Origin: Paracoccus albicereus
Lineage (GTDB): Bacteria; Pseudomonadota; Alphaproteobacteria; Rhodobacterales; Rhodobacteraceae
Reading direction: 5' to 3'
Assembly (NCBI RefSeq): GCF_024359525.1
Contig: NZ_JAKZEU010000001.1
Location: forward strand, 124,001-188,000
DNA length: 64,000 nt
Below the pieces are notes generated by a model. That model was not told the DNA's origin, did no database searches, and saw nothing but the letters and a program-made list of their open reading frames with translations. Of the stretch, positions 34,528-43,349 are shown in pieces. How positions within the stretch are numbered: the stretch's first letter is position 1; every line of letters begins with the position of its first letter. The position numbers were made by a program, and so were the translations under genes.

Positions 34528-35916
34528 TCAGCGGATCACGGTTTCCGGTCCCATCATCATCGTGGGCAGCCATGTGCTGAGCCACGGGATGTAGGTCACC
34601 ATGATCAGGAAGATGAACAGCACGCCCAGGAACGGCAGGGCTGCGCGCACGACGCGCATCATCGACATGCCGGCCACGCCAGAGGTCACGAACAGGTTCA
34701 GACCCACCGGCGGCGTGATCATCCCGATTTCCATGTTCACGACCATGATGATCCCCAGATGGATCGGATCGACGCCCAACTCGATCGCGATCGGGAAGAC
34801 CAGCGGCGCCACGATCAGGATCAGGCCCGACGGCTCCATGAACTGACCGCCGATCAGCAGGATCACGTTGACGATGATCAGGAACATGATCTTGCCGAAA
34901 CCGGCATCCAGCATCGCGCCCGCGATCTGCTGCGGGATCTGCTCGTCCGTCAGGACATGCTTCAGGATCAGCGCATTCGCGATGATGAACATCAGCGTGA
35001 TGGTCAGCTTGCCCGCCTCGTACAGCACGTCGCGCGTGCCGGGATGGAAGAACCCGGTGACCAGCGCCTGCGGCTTCTGCCACAGCGGGATGCGGCGCTC
35101 GCCGTCGCGCAGCGGTCCCATGTCTCGATAGATGAAGATCGCCACGATGAAGGCCCAGACGGATGCGACGGCGGCGGCCTCGGTCGGTGTGAAGATCGCG
35201 CGGGTCACGCCGGGGATGCCGTAAAGCCCGACCATGATGATGACGATCAGCATCAGCCCCCAGAAGGCTTCGCGGAAACTGTCCCAGATCTCGCGCCAGC
35301 CCTGCCAGGCCCCGCGCGGCATGTTCTTGGCAATGGCGATGATCAGGATCGCGGCCATCAGCATGAAGCCCGCCAGCAGGCCGGGAATCACACCGGCCAG
35401 GAACATCCGCCCGACCGAGACGTCGGTCGCGCTGGCATAGACGACCATCACGATCGACGGCGGGATCAGAATGCCCAGGGTGCCCGCGTTGCAGATCACG
35501 CCTGCCGCGAAATCCTTGGAATAGCCCACCTGCCGCATCGCCGCGATGACGATGGACCCGATTGCGACCACCGTCGCGGGCGAGGACCCGGACAAGGCCG
35601 CGAACATCATGCAGGCGAAGACGCCCGCGATGGCGAGCCCGCCGGGAAAATGACCGACGCAGGCGATCGAAAAGCGGATGATCCGCTGCGCCACGCCGCC
35701 GGTGGACATGAAACTGGACGCGAGGATGAAGAACGGGATCGCCAGCAGCGTCGCGTGCCCTTCCATCGCATTGTAGAAGGTCTGCGCGATCGAGGCGAGC
35801 GACGTGTCCGAAAACCACAGCAGAAACAGCGTGGAGGACAGGCCCAGCGCGATCGCGATCGGCACGCCCAGCAGCATCAGCCCGATGATCAGGACGAAAA
35901 GAAGGATCACGTCCAC
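34528..35916 (-). CDS. dctM: TRAP transporter large permease DctM
   Basis: A 462-residue membrane protein with about 12 hydrophobic segments. It shows family landmarks FFILASSFMSTGGVAQRIIRF, LSGSSPATVVAIGS, GTLGILIPPSIVMVVYA and GMITPPVGLNLFV. It provides the Na+-coupled transport step for the dctPQM system. It follows dctQ with a 4-bp gap. A cytoplasmic/loop insertion around residues 250-275 is the usual variable region. Confidence 0.95.
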   Translation of the reverse strand: MDVILLFVLIIGLMLLGVPIAIALGLSSTLFLLWFSDTSLASIAQTFYNAMEGHATLLAIPFFILASSFMSTGGVAQRIIRFSIACVGHFPGGLAIAGVFACMMFAALSGSSPATVVAIGSIVIAAMRQVGYSKDFAAGVICNAGTLGILIPPSIVMVVYASATDVSVGRMFLAGVIPGLLAGFMLMAAILIIAIAKNMPRGAWQGWREIWDSFREAFWGLMLIVIIMVGLYGIPGVTRAIFTPTEAAAVASVWAFIVAIFIYRDMGPLRDGERRIPLWQKPQALVTGFFHPGTRDVLYEAGKLTITLMFIIANALILKHVLTDEQIPQQIAGAMLDAGFGKIMFLIIVNVILLIGGQFMEPSGLILIVAPLVFPIAIELGVDPIHLGIIMVVNMEIGMITPPVGLNLFVTSGVAGMSMMRVVRAALPFLGVLFIFLIMVTYIPWLSTWLPTMMMGPETVIR

Positions 35917-35920
35917 GGGG

Positions 35921-36586
35921 CTACTCCTCGTAGTTCATATGGCGGACATCCTCGACGGCGTCCTCGGCCTCGTGGCTGACGATCAGGCTTTCGCGCTCGC
36001 CCCGCCAGACCATCCACACCGCCTGCAGCAGCCGGAACAGCAGCAGCCCGATCCCGAATGGCAGCACGATATAGGGTATGAAGCGCGGCAGCTTCTCGTA
36101 GGTCTCGCCTTCGTTGATCATCGCGCCCAGCCATTCGGCACCGAAGGGCATCGGAATCTGCTCCGTCGTGTAAAAGGCGCGGTCCCGCGTCTCGATGAAG
36201 CCTGTCGGCAGCCATCGCCCGCCGGTCTGCTGCAATCCGGCGAAGGGCGCCCAGAAATCCCACGCACCCTTCAGCAGCAGCACCGCGTAGAAGATGCACA
36301 AGGCGCCCGCCACCAGCGCCAGCCCCTTGCGGGCGGCGGGCGGCAGCGCGTTGATCAGCGCATCCACGCCCAGATGGGCGTTGATCTTGACCGCATGGCT
36401 GACGCCCAGCAACACCAGCCATGCGAACAGCGCCAGCGTCAGTTCCAGGCTCCAGATGATGCTGGACTGGAAGACATAGCGCAGGATCACGTTGACGAAG
36501 GTCAGGATCGTCATCAGCCCCAGGATGATGGCGATGACGTTCCGTTCAAGCTGGTCGACGAAGGAATGATCGCGCCGCTCACTCAT
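35921..36586 (-). CDS. dctQ: TRAP transporter small permease DctQ, long variant
   Basis: A 221-residue protein with four hydrophobic helices (NVIAIILGLMTILTFVNVILRYVF, SLELTLALFAWLVLLGVSHAVK, GLALVAGALCIFYAVLLLKGAWDFW, PYIVLPFGIGLLLFRLLQAVWMVW). Typical DctQ is 150-180 residues; here an insert of about 55 residues (GLQQTGGRWLPTGFIETRD onward) separates helices 3 and 4, as in the larger C4-dicarboxylate DctQ type. It lies between dctP (113 bp upstream) and dctM (4 bp downstream). Confidence 0.93.
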   Translation of the reverse strand: MSERRDHSFVDQLERNVIAIILGLMTILTFVNVILRYVFQSSIIWSLELTLALFAWLVLLGVSHAVKINAHLGVDALINALPPAARKGLALVAGALCIFYAVLLLKGAWDFWAPFAGLQQTGGRWLPTGFIETRDRAFYTTEQIPMPFGAEWLGAMINEGETYEKLPRFIPYIVLPFGIGLLLFRLLQAVWMVWRGERESLIVSHEAEDAVEDVRHMNYEE

Positions 36587-36699
36587 CTGTCCGCTCCCTG
36601 TTCCGACAGCCCCGATGCGGGCCGCCCAGCGAAAGGCGCGCCCCGTGCCGTGTCGGGCATGGGACGCGCGCGCATCGTGTCGTGCAGTTCAGACCCGCC

Positions 36700-37704
36700 T
36701 CAGTGTTTTTCGTTGATCGCCTGCGCGGCGTCGATGTTGTCCTGACCCACGCCCTCGGCGAACTGGTCCCAGACCGGCATCATCGCATCGACCCAGGCCT
36801 GACGCTGCGTCTCGTCCAGCTCGCGGACTTCGGACCCGGCATCGATGATCGCCTGACGCGCCTCCATGTCGACATCGTTGACCGCCGCGTTCCGCTCGGT
36901 CGTGACCTCGTTCATGATCGTCATCATCTGGTCGCGGACCTCGGGGTCAAGCCCGTCCAGCCAGTCGGTCGAGGCGACGACGAGGTAATCCAGCACGCCG
37001 TGGTTGGTTTCGGTGATCCCGTCCTGCACCTCGTAGAACTTCTGGCCGTAGATGTTCGACCAGGCGTTCTCCTGCCCGTCGACGACGCCGGTCTGCAGCG
37101 CACCATAGACCTCGGCGAAGGCCATCGGCTGGGCCGAGGCGCCGATCGCCTCCATCTGCGCGATGATCACGTCGCTGGGCTGGACCCGGAACTTCAGCCC
37201 CTTGGCGTCTTCGGGCGTCATCAGCGGCTTGTTCGCCGACAGCTGCTTCATGCCGTTATGCCAGTAGCCGAGACCCGAGATCCCGCGCCGCTCCATGCTC
37301 GACAGCATCGCCTGCCCGGCCTCGCCGGCCTGGAATTCGTCCACCGCCTCGATGTTCTTGAACATGAACGGCAGGTCGTAGATCTGGAACACCTTGGTGA
37401 AGGTCTCGAATTTCGACAGCGACGGCGCGCCCATCTGCACGTCGCCCTGCAGCATCGCCTCCAGCAGCTGATCGTCGTCGTAGAGGGTCGAGTTCGGATA
37501 GACCTCGACGCACATCTTGCCTTCCATCTCGGCGTTCACGCGTTCCGCGAACAGCGCGGCGGCGATGCCCTTGGGGTGCTTGTCGGTGTTGGTGACGTGG
37601 CTGAACTTCACCACCTCTTCGCCATCGTCGCAGCCGGCCGGATCGGCCAGCGCACCCGTGGCAGCCATCGCCAGCCCGCAGGCGGCGGTCAGAAACGTCT
37701 TCAT
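36700..37704 (-). CDS. dctP: TRAP transporter periplasmic binding protein DctP
   Basis: A 334-residue binding protein. Residues 1-20 are a signal peptide (MKTFLTAACGLAMAATGALA). The mature part has VVKFSHVTNTDKHPKGIAA, FKNIEAVDEFQ, and the signature LKFRVQPSDVIIAQMEAIGA with the conserved arginine that holds the substrate carboxylate, then GVVDGQENAWSNIYGQKFYEVQ. This sequence type is closest to C4-dicarboxylate (malate/succinate/fumarate) DctP of Rhodobacterales. Two cysteines (GCDDGEE and GKMCVEVY) could form a disulfide. GGGAGGACT precedes the ATG at 37704. Confidence 0.94.
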   Translation of the reverse strand: MKTFLTAACGLAMAATGALADPAGCDDGEEVVKFSHVTNTDKHPKGIAAALFAERVNAEMEGKMCVEVYPNSTLYDDDQLLEAMLQGDVQMGAPSLSKFETFTKVFQIYDLPFMFKNIEAVDEFQAGEAGQAMLSSMERRGISGLGYWHNGMKQLSANKPLMTPEDAKGLKFRVQPSDVIIAQMEAIGASAQPMAFAEVYGALQTGVVDGQENAWSNIYGQKFYEVQDGITETNHGVLDYLVVASTDWLDGLDPEVRDQMMTIMNEVTTERNAAVNDVDMEARQAIIDAGSEVRELDETQRQAWVDAMMPVWDQFAEGVGQDNIDAAQAINEKH

Positions 37705-37733
37705 GGAAGTCCTCCCCTTCTTCATCCTCACTG

Positions 37734-37812
37734 CCGGCCGTTCTCCCTCCGGCCGGTCCGGATGGGGCAGTCTTCCCGCTGGAACCTGCTCTGGCAAGGG
37801 AAAACTTGCCAG
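37734..37812. promoter_or_regulatory. Inverted repeats in the dctP-valS divergent gap
   Basis: Two dyads lie here: CCGGCC (37734-37739)/GGCCGG (37751-37756), 11 bp apart, and CTGGCAAG (37791-37798)/CTTGCCAG (37805-37812), 6 bp apart and flanked by GGAA/TTCC. Either could be an operator for the TRAP operon or a leader hairpin. The rest of the 191-bp gap shows no clear promoter. Confidence 0.45.
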
Positions 37813-37895
37813 TTCCGCGGGGTCTGCGCGCCCTCTCCCTTGGCCTTTGCGCCGGGGTTCGCTAAGTCCCGGTGACGTATGACGGGATCACGACG

Positions 37896-40790
37896 ATGAG
37901 CATGGACAAGAGCTTCGACGCAGCCACGGCCGAGGCGCGGATCGCGGCCGAATGGGACCGCACCGACGCGTTCAAGGCGGGCGCCAACGCCTCGCGGGAC
38001 GAAACCTTCACCGTGATGATCCCGCCGCCGAACGTGACCGGCAGCCTTCATATCGGCCACGCGCTGAACAACACGCTCCAGGACATCCTGGTCCGCTGGC
38101 ACCGGATGCGCGGCTTCGACACGCTGTGGCAGCCCGGCCAGGACCATGCCGGCATCGCGACGCAGATGGTGGTCGAGCGTCAGATGGCCGAGCGTCAGGA
38201 ACCGAACCGCCGCGACATCGGGCGCGACGCCTTCGTCGAGAAGATCTGGGCCTGGAAACAGGAATCCGGCGACACGATCATCAACCAGTTGAAGCGCCTC
38301 GGCGCCTCCTGCGACTGGTCCAGGAACGCCTTCACCATGTCCGGCGCGCCCGGCGCCCCCGCGGGCGAGGAGGGCAATTTCCACGACGCGGTGATCCGCG
38401 TCTTCGTCGATCTCTACAACAAGGGCATCATCTATCGCGGCAAGCGTCTGGTGAACTGGGACCCGCATTTCGAGACCGCGATCAGCGATCTGGAGGTCGA
38501 GAACCGCGAGACGCCGGGGCAAATGTGGCACTTCAAGTACCCGCTCGCCGGCGGCGCGACCTACACCTACACGGAAACCGATGAGGACGGGACCGTCCTC
38601 TTCGAGGAAGAGCGCGACTACATCGCCATCGCCACCACCCGCCCGGAAACGATGCTGGGCGACGGTGCGGTCGCGGTCCATCCCTCGGACAAGCGCTACG
38701 CCCCGATCGTCGGCCAGCTCTGCGAAATTCCGGTCGGACCCAAGGAACATCGCCGCCTGATCCCGATCATCACCGACGAATATCCCGACCCCGATTTCGG
38801 CTCGGGGGCGGTCAAGATCACCGGCGCGCACGATTTCAACGATTATGGCGTCGCGGTGCGGAACGGGATCCCGCTTTACGCATTGATGGACAGCAAGGGC
38901 GCGATGCGATCGGACGGACAGTCCTATGCCGACAGCGCAGATATAGCCTCGCGTGCAGCAGGGGGCGAGGATGTCGGCGACGTTTCGACTGTGAACCTCG
39001 TCCCCGACGAGCTTCGCGGCCTCGACCGGTTCGAAGCCCGCAAGCGCGTCGTCGATCAGATCACCACCGACGGTCTTGCCGTCATGACCCAGCCCTCGGA
39101 CCCGCGTCTGGGGAAGGCCGCCCGCCCGCCGGAACCTGAGGATGGCGGCGAGGCGCGCATGGACGACCTCGTCCCCCTGGTCGAGGCCAAGCCGATCATG
39201 CAGCCCTTCGGTGACCGTTCTGGCGTCGTGATCGAGCCGATGCTGACCGATCAGTGGTTCGTCGACACGCAGAAGATCGTCGGCCCCGCGCTGGACGCCG
39301 TCCGCGACGGCAGGACGCAAATCCTGCCCGAGCAGCACAAGAAGGTCTATTTCAACTGGCTCGAGAACATCGAGCCGTGGACCATCTCCCGCCAGCTCTG
39401 GTGGGGGCACCAGATCCCGGTCTGGTGCGACGACGACGGCAACCAATACTGCGCGCCGACCGAAGCCGAGGCGCAGGCGCAGGCGCCGGGCAAGACCCTG
39501 ACCCGCGACCCCGACGTCCTCGACACCTGGTTCTCCTCCGGCCTCTGGCCCATCGGCACGCTCGGCTGGCCCGAGGATACGGCGGAACTGCGCAAGTATT
39601 TCCCCACCTCGACGCTGATCACCGGCTTCGACATCATCTTCTTCTGGGTCGCCCGGATGATGATGATGCAGCTCGAAGTCGTGGGCGACGTCCCTTTCCG
39701 CACCGTCTACGTCCACGGCCTCGTCCGGGACGAGAAGGGCGCGAAGATGTCCAAGTCCAAGGGCAACGTCATCGACCCGCTGACGCTGATCGACGAATAC
39801 GGCGCCGACGCGCTGCGCTTCACGCTGACCAGCATGGCCGCGATGGGCCGCGACCCCAAGCTGGGGCCGAAGCATGTCGAGGCGAACCGCAACTTCGTCA
39901 CCAAGATCTGGAACGCCACCCGCTTCGCCGAAATGAACGGCGCCCGGGGCGGCGGCGCCCGCCCCGAACCAAGCCACACCGTCAACCGCTGGATCATCGG
40001 AGAGGTCGCGCGCATCCGCATGGCCACCGACGAGGCGCTGGACACCTATCGGTTCAACGACGCCGCAACCGGGCTCTACGCCTTTGTCTGGGGCAAGGTC
40101 TGCGACTGGTATGTCGAATTCGCCAAGCCGCTGTTCGACGGCGAACACGCGAATGAGACCCGCGCCACGATGGGCTGGGTGCTGGATCAGTGCTTCACGC
40201 TGCTGCACCCGATCATGCCCTTCGTGACCGAGGAATTGTGGGCGCTGACGGGCGAGCGGCCGAAGATGCTGGTCCACGGCGACTGGCCGACCTACGGCGA
40301 GAACCTGATCGACGCGGATGCCGATCGCCAGATGAACTGGGTGATCGGGCTGATCGAAAGCATCCGCTCGGCCCGCGCCCAGATGGGCGTCCCCGCGGGC
40401 GCGAAGCTCGACCTGATCGTGACCGAAGCCGACGAGGCCGCACGCGCTGCGCTGACGGCCAACGCACCGCTGGTCGAACGCCTCGCCCGCACCAACACCC
40501 CCCAGGACGGCACGGCCGGCCGCGGAACCATCGCCGTGGCGGCGCCGGGGGCCAGCTTCGCGCTGCCCATCGGCGACGTCATCGACGCAGGCGCCGAGAC
40601 CCAGCGCCTGACCAAATCCGCCGGCAAGACCGAAAAGGATGCCGAGGGCCTGCGCAAGCGCCTCGCCAATCCAAAATTCGCCGAGAATGCCGAACCCGAG
40701 GTGATCGAGGAAACGCGCGACAAGCTGGCCGCGCTCGACGACGATCTCGCCCGCATCCGCGCAGCGCTGAAGCAGTTGGAAACGCTGTGA
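37896..40790 (+). CDS. valS: Valyl-tRNA synthetase
   Basis: A 964-residue class I enzyme charging tRNA-Val, with editing of mischarged threonine. [15 protein letters not shown] contains HIGH at residues 52-55; [13 protein letters not shown] contains KMSKS at 617-621; the CP1 editing domain includes [18 protein letters not shown]. The C-terminal 70 residues form the coiled coil that packs on tRNA. The start is uncertain: ATG 37896 (MSMDKSFD) fits relatives, while GTG 37872 is also in frame. It is followed within 7 bp by the DUF1992 gene. Confidence 0.96.
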   Translation: MSMDKSFDAATAEARIAAEWDRTDAFKAGANASRDETFTVMIPPPNVTGSLHIGHALNNTLQDILVRWHRMRGFDTLWQPGQDHAGIATQMVVERQMAERQEPNRRDIGRDAFVEKIWAWKQESGDTIINQLKRLGASCDWSRNAFTMSGAPGAPAGEEGNFHDAVIRVFVDLYNKGIIYRGKRLVNWDPHFETAISDLEVENRETPGQMWHFKYPLAGGATYTYTETDEDGTVLFEEERDYIAIATTRPETMLGDGAVAVHPSDKRYAPIVGQLCEIPVGPKEHRRLIPIITDEYPDPDFGSGAVKITGAHDFNDYGVAVRNGIPLYALMDSKGAMRSDGQSYADSADIASRAAGGEDVGDVSTVNLVPDELRGLDRFEARKRVVDQITTDGLAVMTQPSDPRLGKAARPPEPEDGGEARMDDLVPLVEAKPIMQPFGDRSGVVIEPMLTDQWFVDTQKIVGPALDAVRDGRTQILPEQHKKVYFNWLENIEPWTISRQLWWGHQIPVWCDDDGNQYCAPTEAEAQAQAPGKTLTRDPDVLDTWFSSGLWPIGTLGWPEDTAELRKYFPTSTLITGFDIIFFWVARMMMMQLEVVGDVPFRTVYVHGLVRDEKGAKMSKSKGNVIDPLTLIDEYGADALRFTLTSMAAMGRDPKLGPKHVEANRNFVTKIWNATRFAEMNGARGGGARPEPSHTVNRWIIGEVARIRMATDEALDTYRFNDAATGLYAFVWGKVCDWYVEFAKPLFDGEHANETRATMGWVLDQCFTLLHPIMPFVTEELWALTGERPKMLVHGDWPTYGENLIDADADRQMNWVIGLIESIRSARAQMGVPAGAKLDLIVTEADEAARAALTANAPLVERLARTNTPQDGTAGRGTIAVAAPGASFALPIGDVIDAGAETQRLTKSAGKTEKDAEGLRKRLANPKFAENAEPEVIEETRDKLAALDDDLARIRAALKQLETL

Positions 40791-40797
40791 GCGACCG

Positions 40798-41124
40798 GTG
40801 AGCCACTGGTTCGAACGCATCGCCACCCGCATCCTCGATGAGGCGCAGGCGGCCGGCAAGCTTTCGAACCTGCCCGGCGAAGGGCGGCCGCTGGACCGCG
40901 CCCGCCTGCGCGAGACTGCCGAACAGACGATGCACCGGCTGCTGGCCGAAGAAGGCTTCGTGCCGCCCGAGGTCGAGATGCAGAAAGAGATCGCGGCCAA
41001 GCGCGGCATCCTCGAGCAGATCGAGGACCCCGAGGAACGCGCGAAGCTTCAGCGCCAGATCGCGCTGATGGAACTCAAGCGCGCGATGGCTATGGAAAAC
41101 CGCGCGCGCGACGCGCGGCGCTGA
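40798..41124 (+). CDS. DUF1992 (DnaJC28-like conserved domain) protein
   Basis: A 108-residue protein with a GTG start. Residues 6-75 match DUF1992: ERIATRILDEAQAAGKLSNLPGEGRPLD is the signature, and the rest is helical and charged. E. coli YhdN and eukaryotic DNAJC28 share the domain but its function is unknown. It begins 7 bp after valS and is probably co-transcribed. Confidence 0.88.
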   Translation: MSHWFERIATRILDEAQAAGKLSNLPGEGRPLDRARLRETAEQTMHRLLAEEGFVPPEVEMQKEIAAKRGILEQIEDPEERAKLQRQIALMELKRAMAMENRARDARR

Positions 41125-41185
41125 CCCGGCCGCCGCGCAACGCCCGACCGACGGCCTCACAGCGACCAACCCTTTCTTCTTCAAG

Positions 41186-41223
41186 CAAATATCCCCGCCA
41201 GAGGCATCCCGGCGCAGCCGGGA
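41186..41223 (-). terminator. Hairpin and GGCGGGG element downstream of hisC
   Basis: Read on the minus strand, TCCCGGC-TGC-GCCGGGA (41223-41207) forms a 7-bp stem, directly followed by TGCCTCTGGCGGGGATATTTG (ending about 41186). This last pattern (GCCTCYGGCGGGGATATTT) recurs after genes in Rhodobacterales genomes as I remember them and probably marks 3' ends. It would end transcripts from hisC. Not a classical T-run terminator. Confidence 0.4.
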
Positions 41224-41258
41224 CCCCTTAACGCTTCCTGAACCGCACGCGCGCAGCC

Positions 41259-41308
41259 TGTGTACAGGGTGTGTACAGCCTGTGTACGCACGGTGTACGG
41301 GTTGTGAC
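41259..41308. repeat. 11-bp tandem repeats of TGTGTAC
   Basis: TGTGTAC starts at 41259, 41270 and 41281, GGTGTAC at 41292, and a decayed TGTGAC at 41303: exactly 11-bp steps. Units read TGTGTACAGGG, TGTGTACAGCC, TGTGTACGCAC, GGTGTACGGGT. They lie in the 274-bp gap between the 3' ends of the DUF1992 and hisC genes, which otherwise holds only the hairpin element. Confidence 0.8.
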
Positions 41309-41398
41309 CCCGAAAACCCGGCGAATGCTGGGCTTTCGACACCTCAGGGTGTTGCGCTGTTGCGCACCACCGCACGCTGCCGTTGCCGTTCAGATTGG

Positions 41399-42520
41399 TT
41401 AAGATCTGCGTAGCCGGTCCAGCACGCGCGGCAGCACCTCGGCCAGCACGTCCAGCTCGTCGTCCGGCCCCACGCTGATCCGGATGCAGCGGTCCAGCGG
41501 CGCGACGCCCGGCATCCGCACGAACACGCCTTCCTCGCCCAGACCCGCTACCAGCGCCCGCGCGAAAGCCCCGTTCCGCCCCGTATCGACGGCCACGAAA
41601 TTCGTCGCCGATTCAAGGGCCTGGATCCCGTTTTCCGCCGCGATCTCACCGATCCGAGCGCGGGCGCGCGCAACCTTGGCCAGCGTCGCGGACAGCCAGT
41701 CACGCTCGGCCAAAGCCGCCCGCGCGCCCGCCTGCGCGATAGGCCCGACGCCGAAATGATTGCGGATGCGGTGAAATCCGGCGATCAGGTCAGGATGCCC
41801 GATCCCATAGCCGATCCGGACCCCCGCCATTCCATAAGCCTTTGAAAAGGTGCGGAAGCGGATCAGCCTTGGATCATCGACCGCCATCGGCGGTGCGGTC
41901 CCTTCCGGCGCGAACTCCACATAGGCTTCGTCCAGAACCAGCAGACCGTCCTCGGGCAGGATTTCCAGCATCTGCAGGATCGTCGCGGAATCATGCCATG
42001 TTCCCATCGGGTTATCGGGATTGGCGATATAGGTCAGCCGCGCCCCCACCTCCGCCGCCTTGGCGGCCAGCGCAAACGGATCCTCGTGATCGTCGCGATA
42101 GGGCACCTTGTGCAGCACGCCCCCGAACCCGGCAACGTGATAGTTGAAGGTCGGATAGGCCCCGTCCGAGGTCACGACCGCATCCCCCGGCGCCACCATC
42201 AGCCGCACCAGCAAGCCCAGAAGCCCGTCGATCCCCTCGCCCACGATGATCCGGTCGGACGCGACATCCAGTTGATCCGCAAGGGCATTCTTCAGATCGA
42301 ACGCATTCTCGTCGCCGTATTTCCAGCTTTGCGCCGCCGCCTCGGCCATCGCGGCGATGGCGGCGGGCGGCGCGCCGAAGCCGTTCTCGTTCGCACCCAG
42401 CCGCGCCCGGAACGGACGCCCGTTCTGCCGCTCCAGCGCGTTCGGGCCGACGAAGGGCACCGTCGCGGGCAAGCTCGCCGGAAGCGGCGCGAAGGCCGGA
42501 ACCCTGTGCTGTGTCGTCAT
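41399..42520 (-). CDS. hisC: Histidinol-phosphate aminotransferase-like enzyme
   Basis: A 373-residue fold-I PLP aminotransferase. GANENGFGAPPAAIAAM is the typical HisC opening, TSDGAYPTFNYHVAGFGG follows, NPDNPMGTW is the substrate asparagine segment, LVLDEAYVEFAP holds the PLP aspartate, and RTFSKAYGMAGVRIGYG carries the PLP lysine. The C-terminal GVFVRMPGV and RISVGPDDELD finish the fold. Histidinol phosphate is the likely substrate, but phenylalanine/tyrosine activity is common in this branch. The start at 42520 follows AAGGGA; the longer frame upstream is antisense-free but overlaps recO in another frame. Confidence 0.9.
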   Translation of the reverse strand: MTTQHRVPAFAPLPASLPATVPFVGPNALERQNGRPFRARLGANENGFGAPPAAIAAMAEAAAQSWKYGDENAFDLKNALADQLDVASDRIIVGEGIDGLLGLLVRLMVAPGDAVVTSDGAYPTFNYHVAGFGGVLHKVPYRDDHEDPFALAAKAAEVGARLTYIANPDNPMGTWHDSATILQMLEILPEDGLLVLDEAYVEFAPEGTAPPMAVDDPRLIRFRTFSKAYGMAGVRIGYGIGHPDLIAGFHRIRNHFGVGPIAQAGARAALAERDWLSATLAKVARARARIGEIAAENGIQALESATNFVAVDTGRNGAFARALVAGLGEEGVFVRMPGVAPLDRCIRISVGPDDELDVLAEVLPRVLDRLRRS

Positions 42521-42542
42521 CTCGAAATCCCTTCCTGCGCGG

Positions 42543-43283
42543 TCAAACTTGCTCCTCCGGTCCCGCCCCGCGTCCCGCCAGCCGCCGGACCAGGCGCCGG
42601 CGAGCCGCTGGCAGCGGTCGACCGATCTGCCCGATCGCCAACCGGGTATCGAGGAAATGTCCGGTGATCGCCAGCCCCTGCGCCAGCCCGTCGCCATTGC
42701 CCGCCACGCCGCCCAGCAGGGCGGGAAGGGGCAGCAATCGATCGGCCCATTCGCCTGCCCCCTGCCGGCTGACCGCACGGCCCGAACGCGGGCTGACATA
42801 GGCCAGCCCTTCCGTCGCGCCCGTCACCACGCATTCGACCAGATCAAGGCCGAAGCCCATCTCCTCCAGCAGCCGCATCTCCCATTGCAGGTAAGCGGCG
42901 GGCCAGTCCTCGCCCGCATCCATCGCGTCCAGCAGCGCCTCTGTCATCAGGGCCAGCCGCGGATGCGGATCGCGCTCGGCCAGGGCAAAGGACAGCAGCG
43001 CCGACACCGCGTTCAGTCCCGCCAGGGCCAAGGGGTCGGTCAACAGGTTAACCCGCGCCCGCACCGGCTCTGCCGCGAAATGGCCCAGCTGATCCTCGGT
43101 CCGCGCCCGCCAGCGCAGGGCAAGCCGGTTGCCCGGCTGCAGCATCGCTGCGCGCTTGCGCGACGCGCCGCCCGGCACCAGCCCGGCATGGCGGCCGTAC
43201 TCGGTGGTGATGACCTCGATGATCACCGCATTCTCGCCATGCGGACGCCGCGCGATCACCGTGCCCTCGGCCTGCCATTCCAT
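42543..43283 (-). CDS. recO: DNA repair protein RecO
   Basis: A 246-residue recombination mediator that loads RecA with RecR. MEWQAEGTVIARRPHGENAVIIEVITTEYGRHAGLVPGGASRK is the N-terminal OB fold; the middle is the helical domain (LALAGLNAVSALLSFALAERDPHP, LLEEMGFGLDL). The zinc-finger cysteines of many RecO proteins are largely missing, as in other Alphaproteobacteria. It is 22 bp upstream of hisC, and on the same strand as the era operon from which it is separated by ade, rarD and pqqABCDE. Confidence 0.95.
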   Translation of the reverse strand: MEWQAEGTVIARRPHGENAVIIEVITTEYGRHAGLVPGGASRKRAAMLQPGNRLALRWRARTEDQLGHFAAEPVRARVNLLTDPLALAGLNAVSALLSFALAERDPHPRLALMTEALLDAMDAGEDWPAAYLQWEMRLLEEMGFGLDLVECVVTGATEGLAYVSPRSGRAVSRQGAGEWADRLLPLPALLGGVAGNGDGLAQGLAITGHFLDTRLAIGQIGRPLPAARRRLVRRLAGRGAGPEEQV

Positions 43284-43349
43284 CCTTGGACTCCCCTTCC
43301 CTTCGCCCGCAGCCTGCCCCATCCTGCGCGCCACGAAAAGGAGATCGCG

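Noticed and set aside
37728..41009. A 1093-codon open frame on the minus strand opposite valS
   Set aside because: It is the antisense shadow of a clearly identified valS (HIGH, KMSKS) and DUF1992 gene; high GC content keeps such frames open. The encoded sequence looks like no protein family.
41259..41308. Possible CRISPR-like array
   Set aside because: Units are contiguous 11-bp direct repeats without spacers, and no cas gene is in the window.
41181..41375. A 64-codon minus-strand frame across the 11-bp repeats
   Set aside because: No ribosome-binding site, and its sequence simply reflects the repeat and hairpin DNA.
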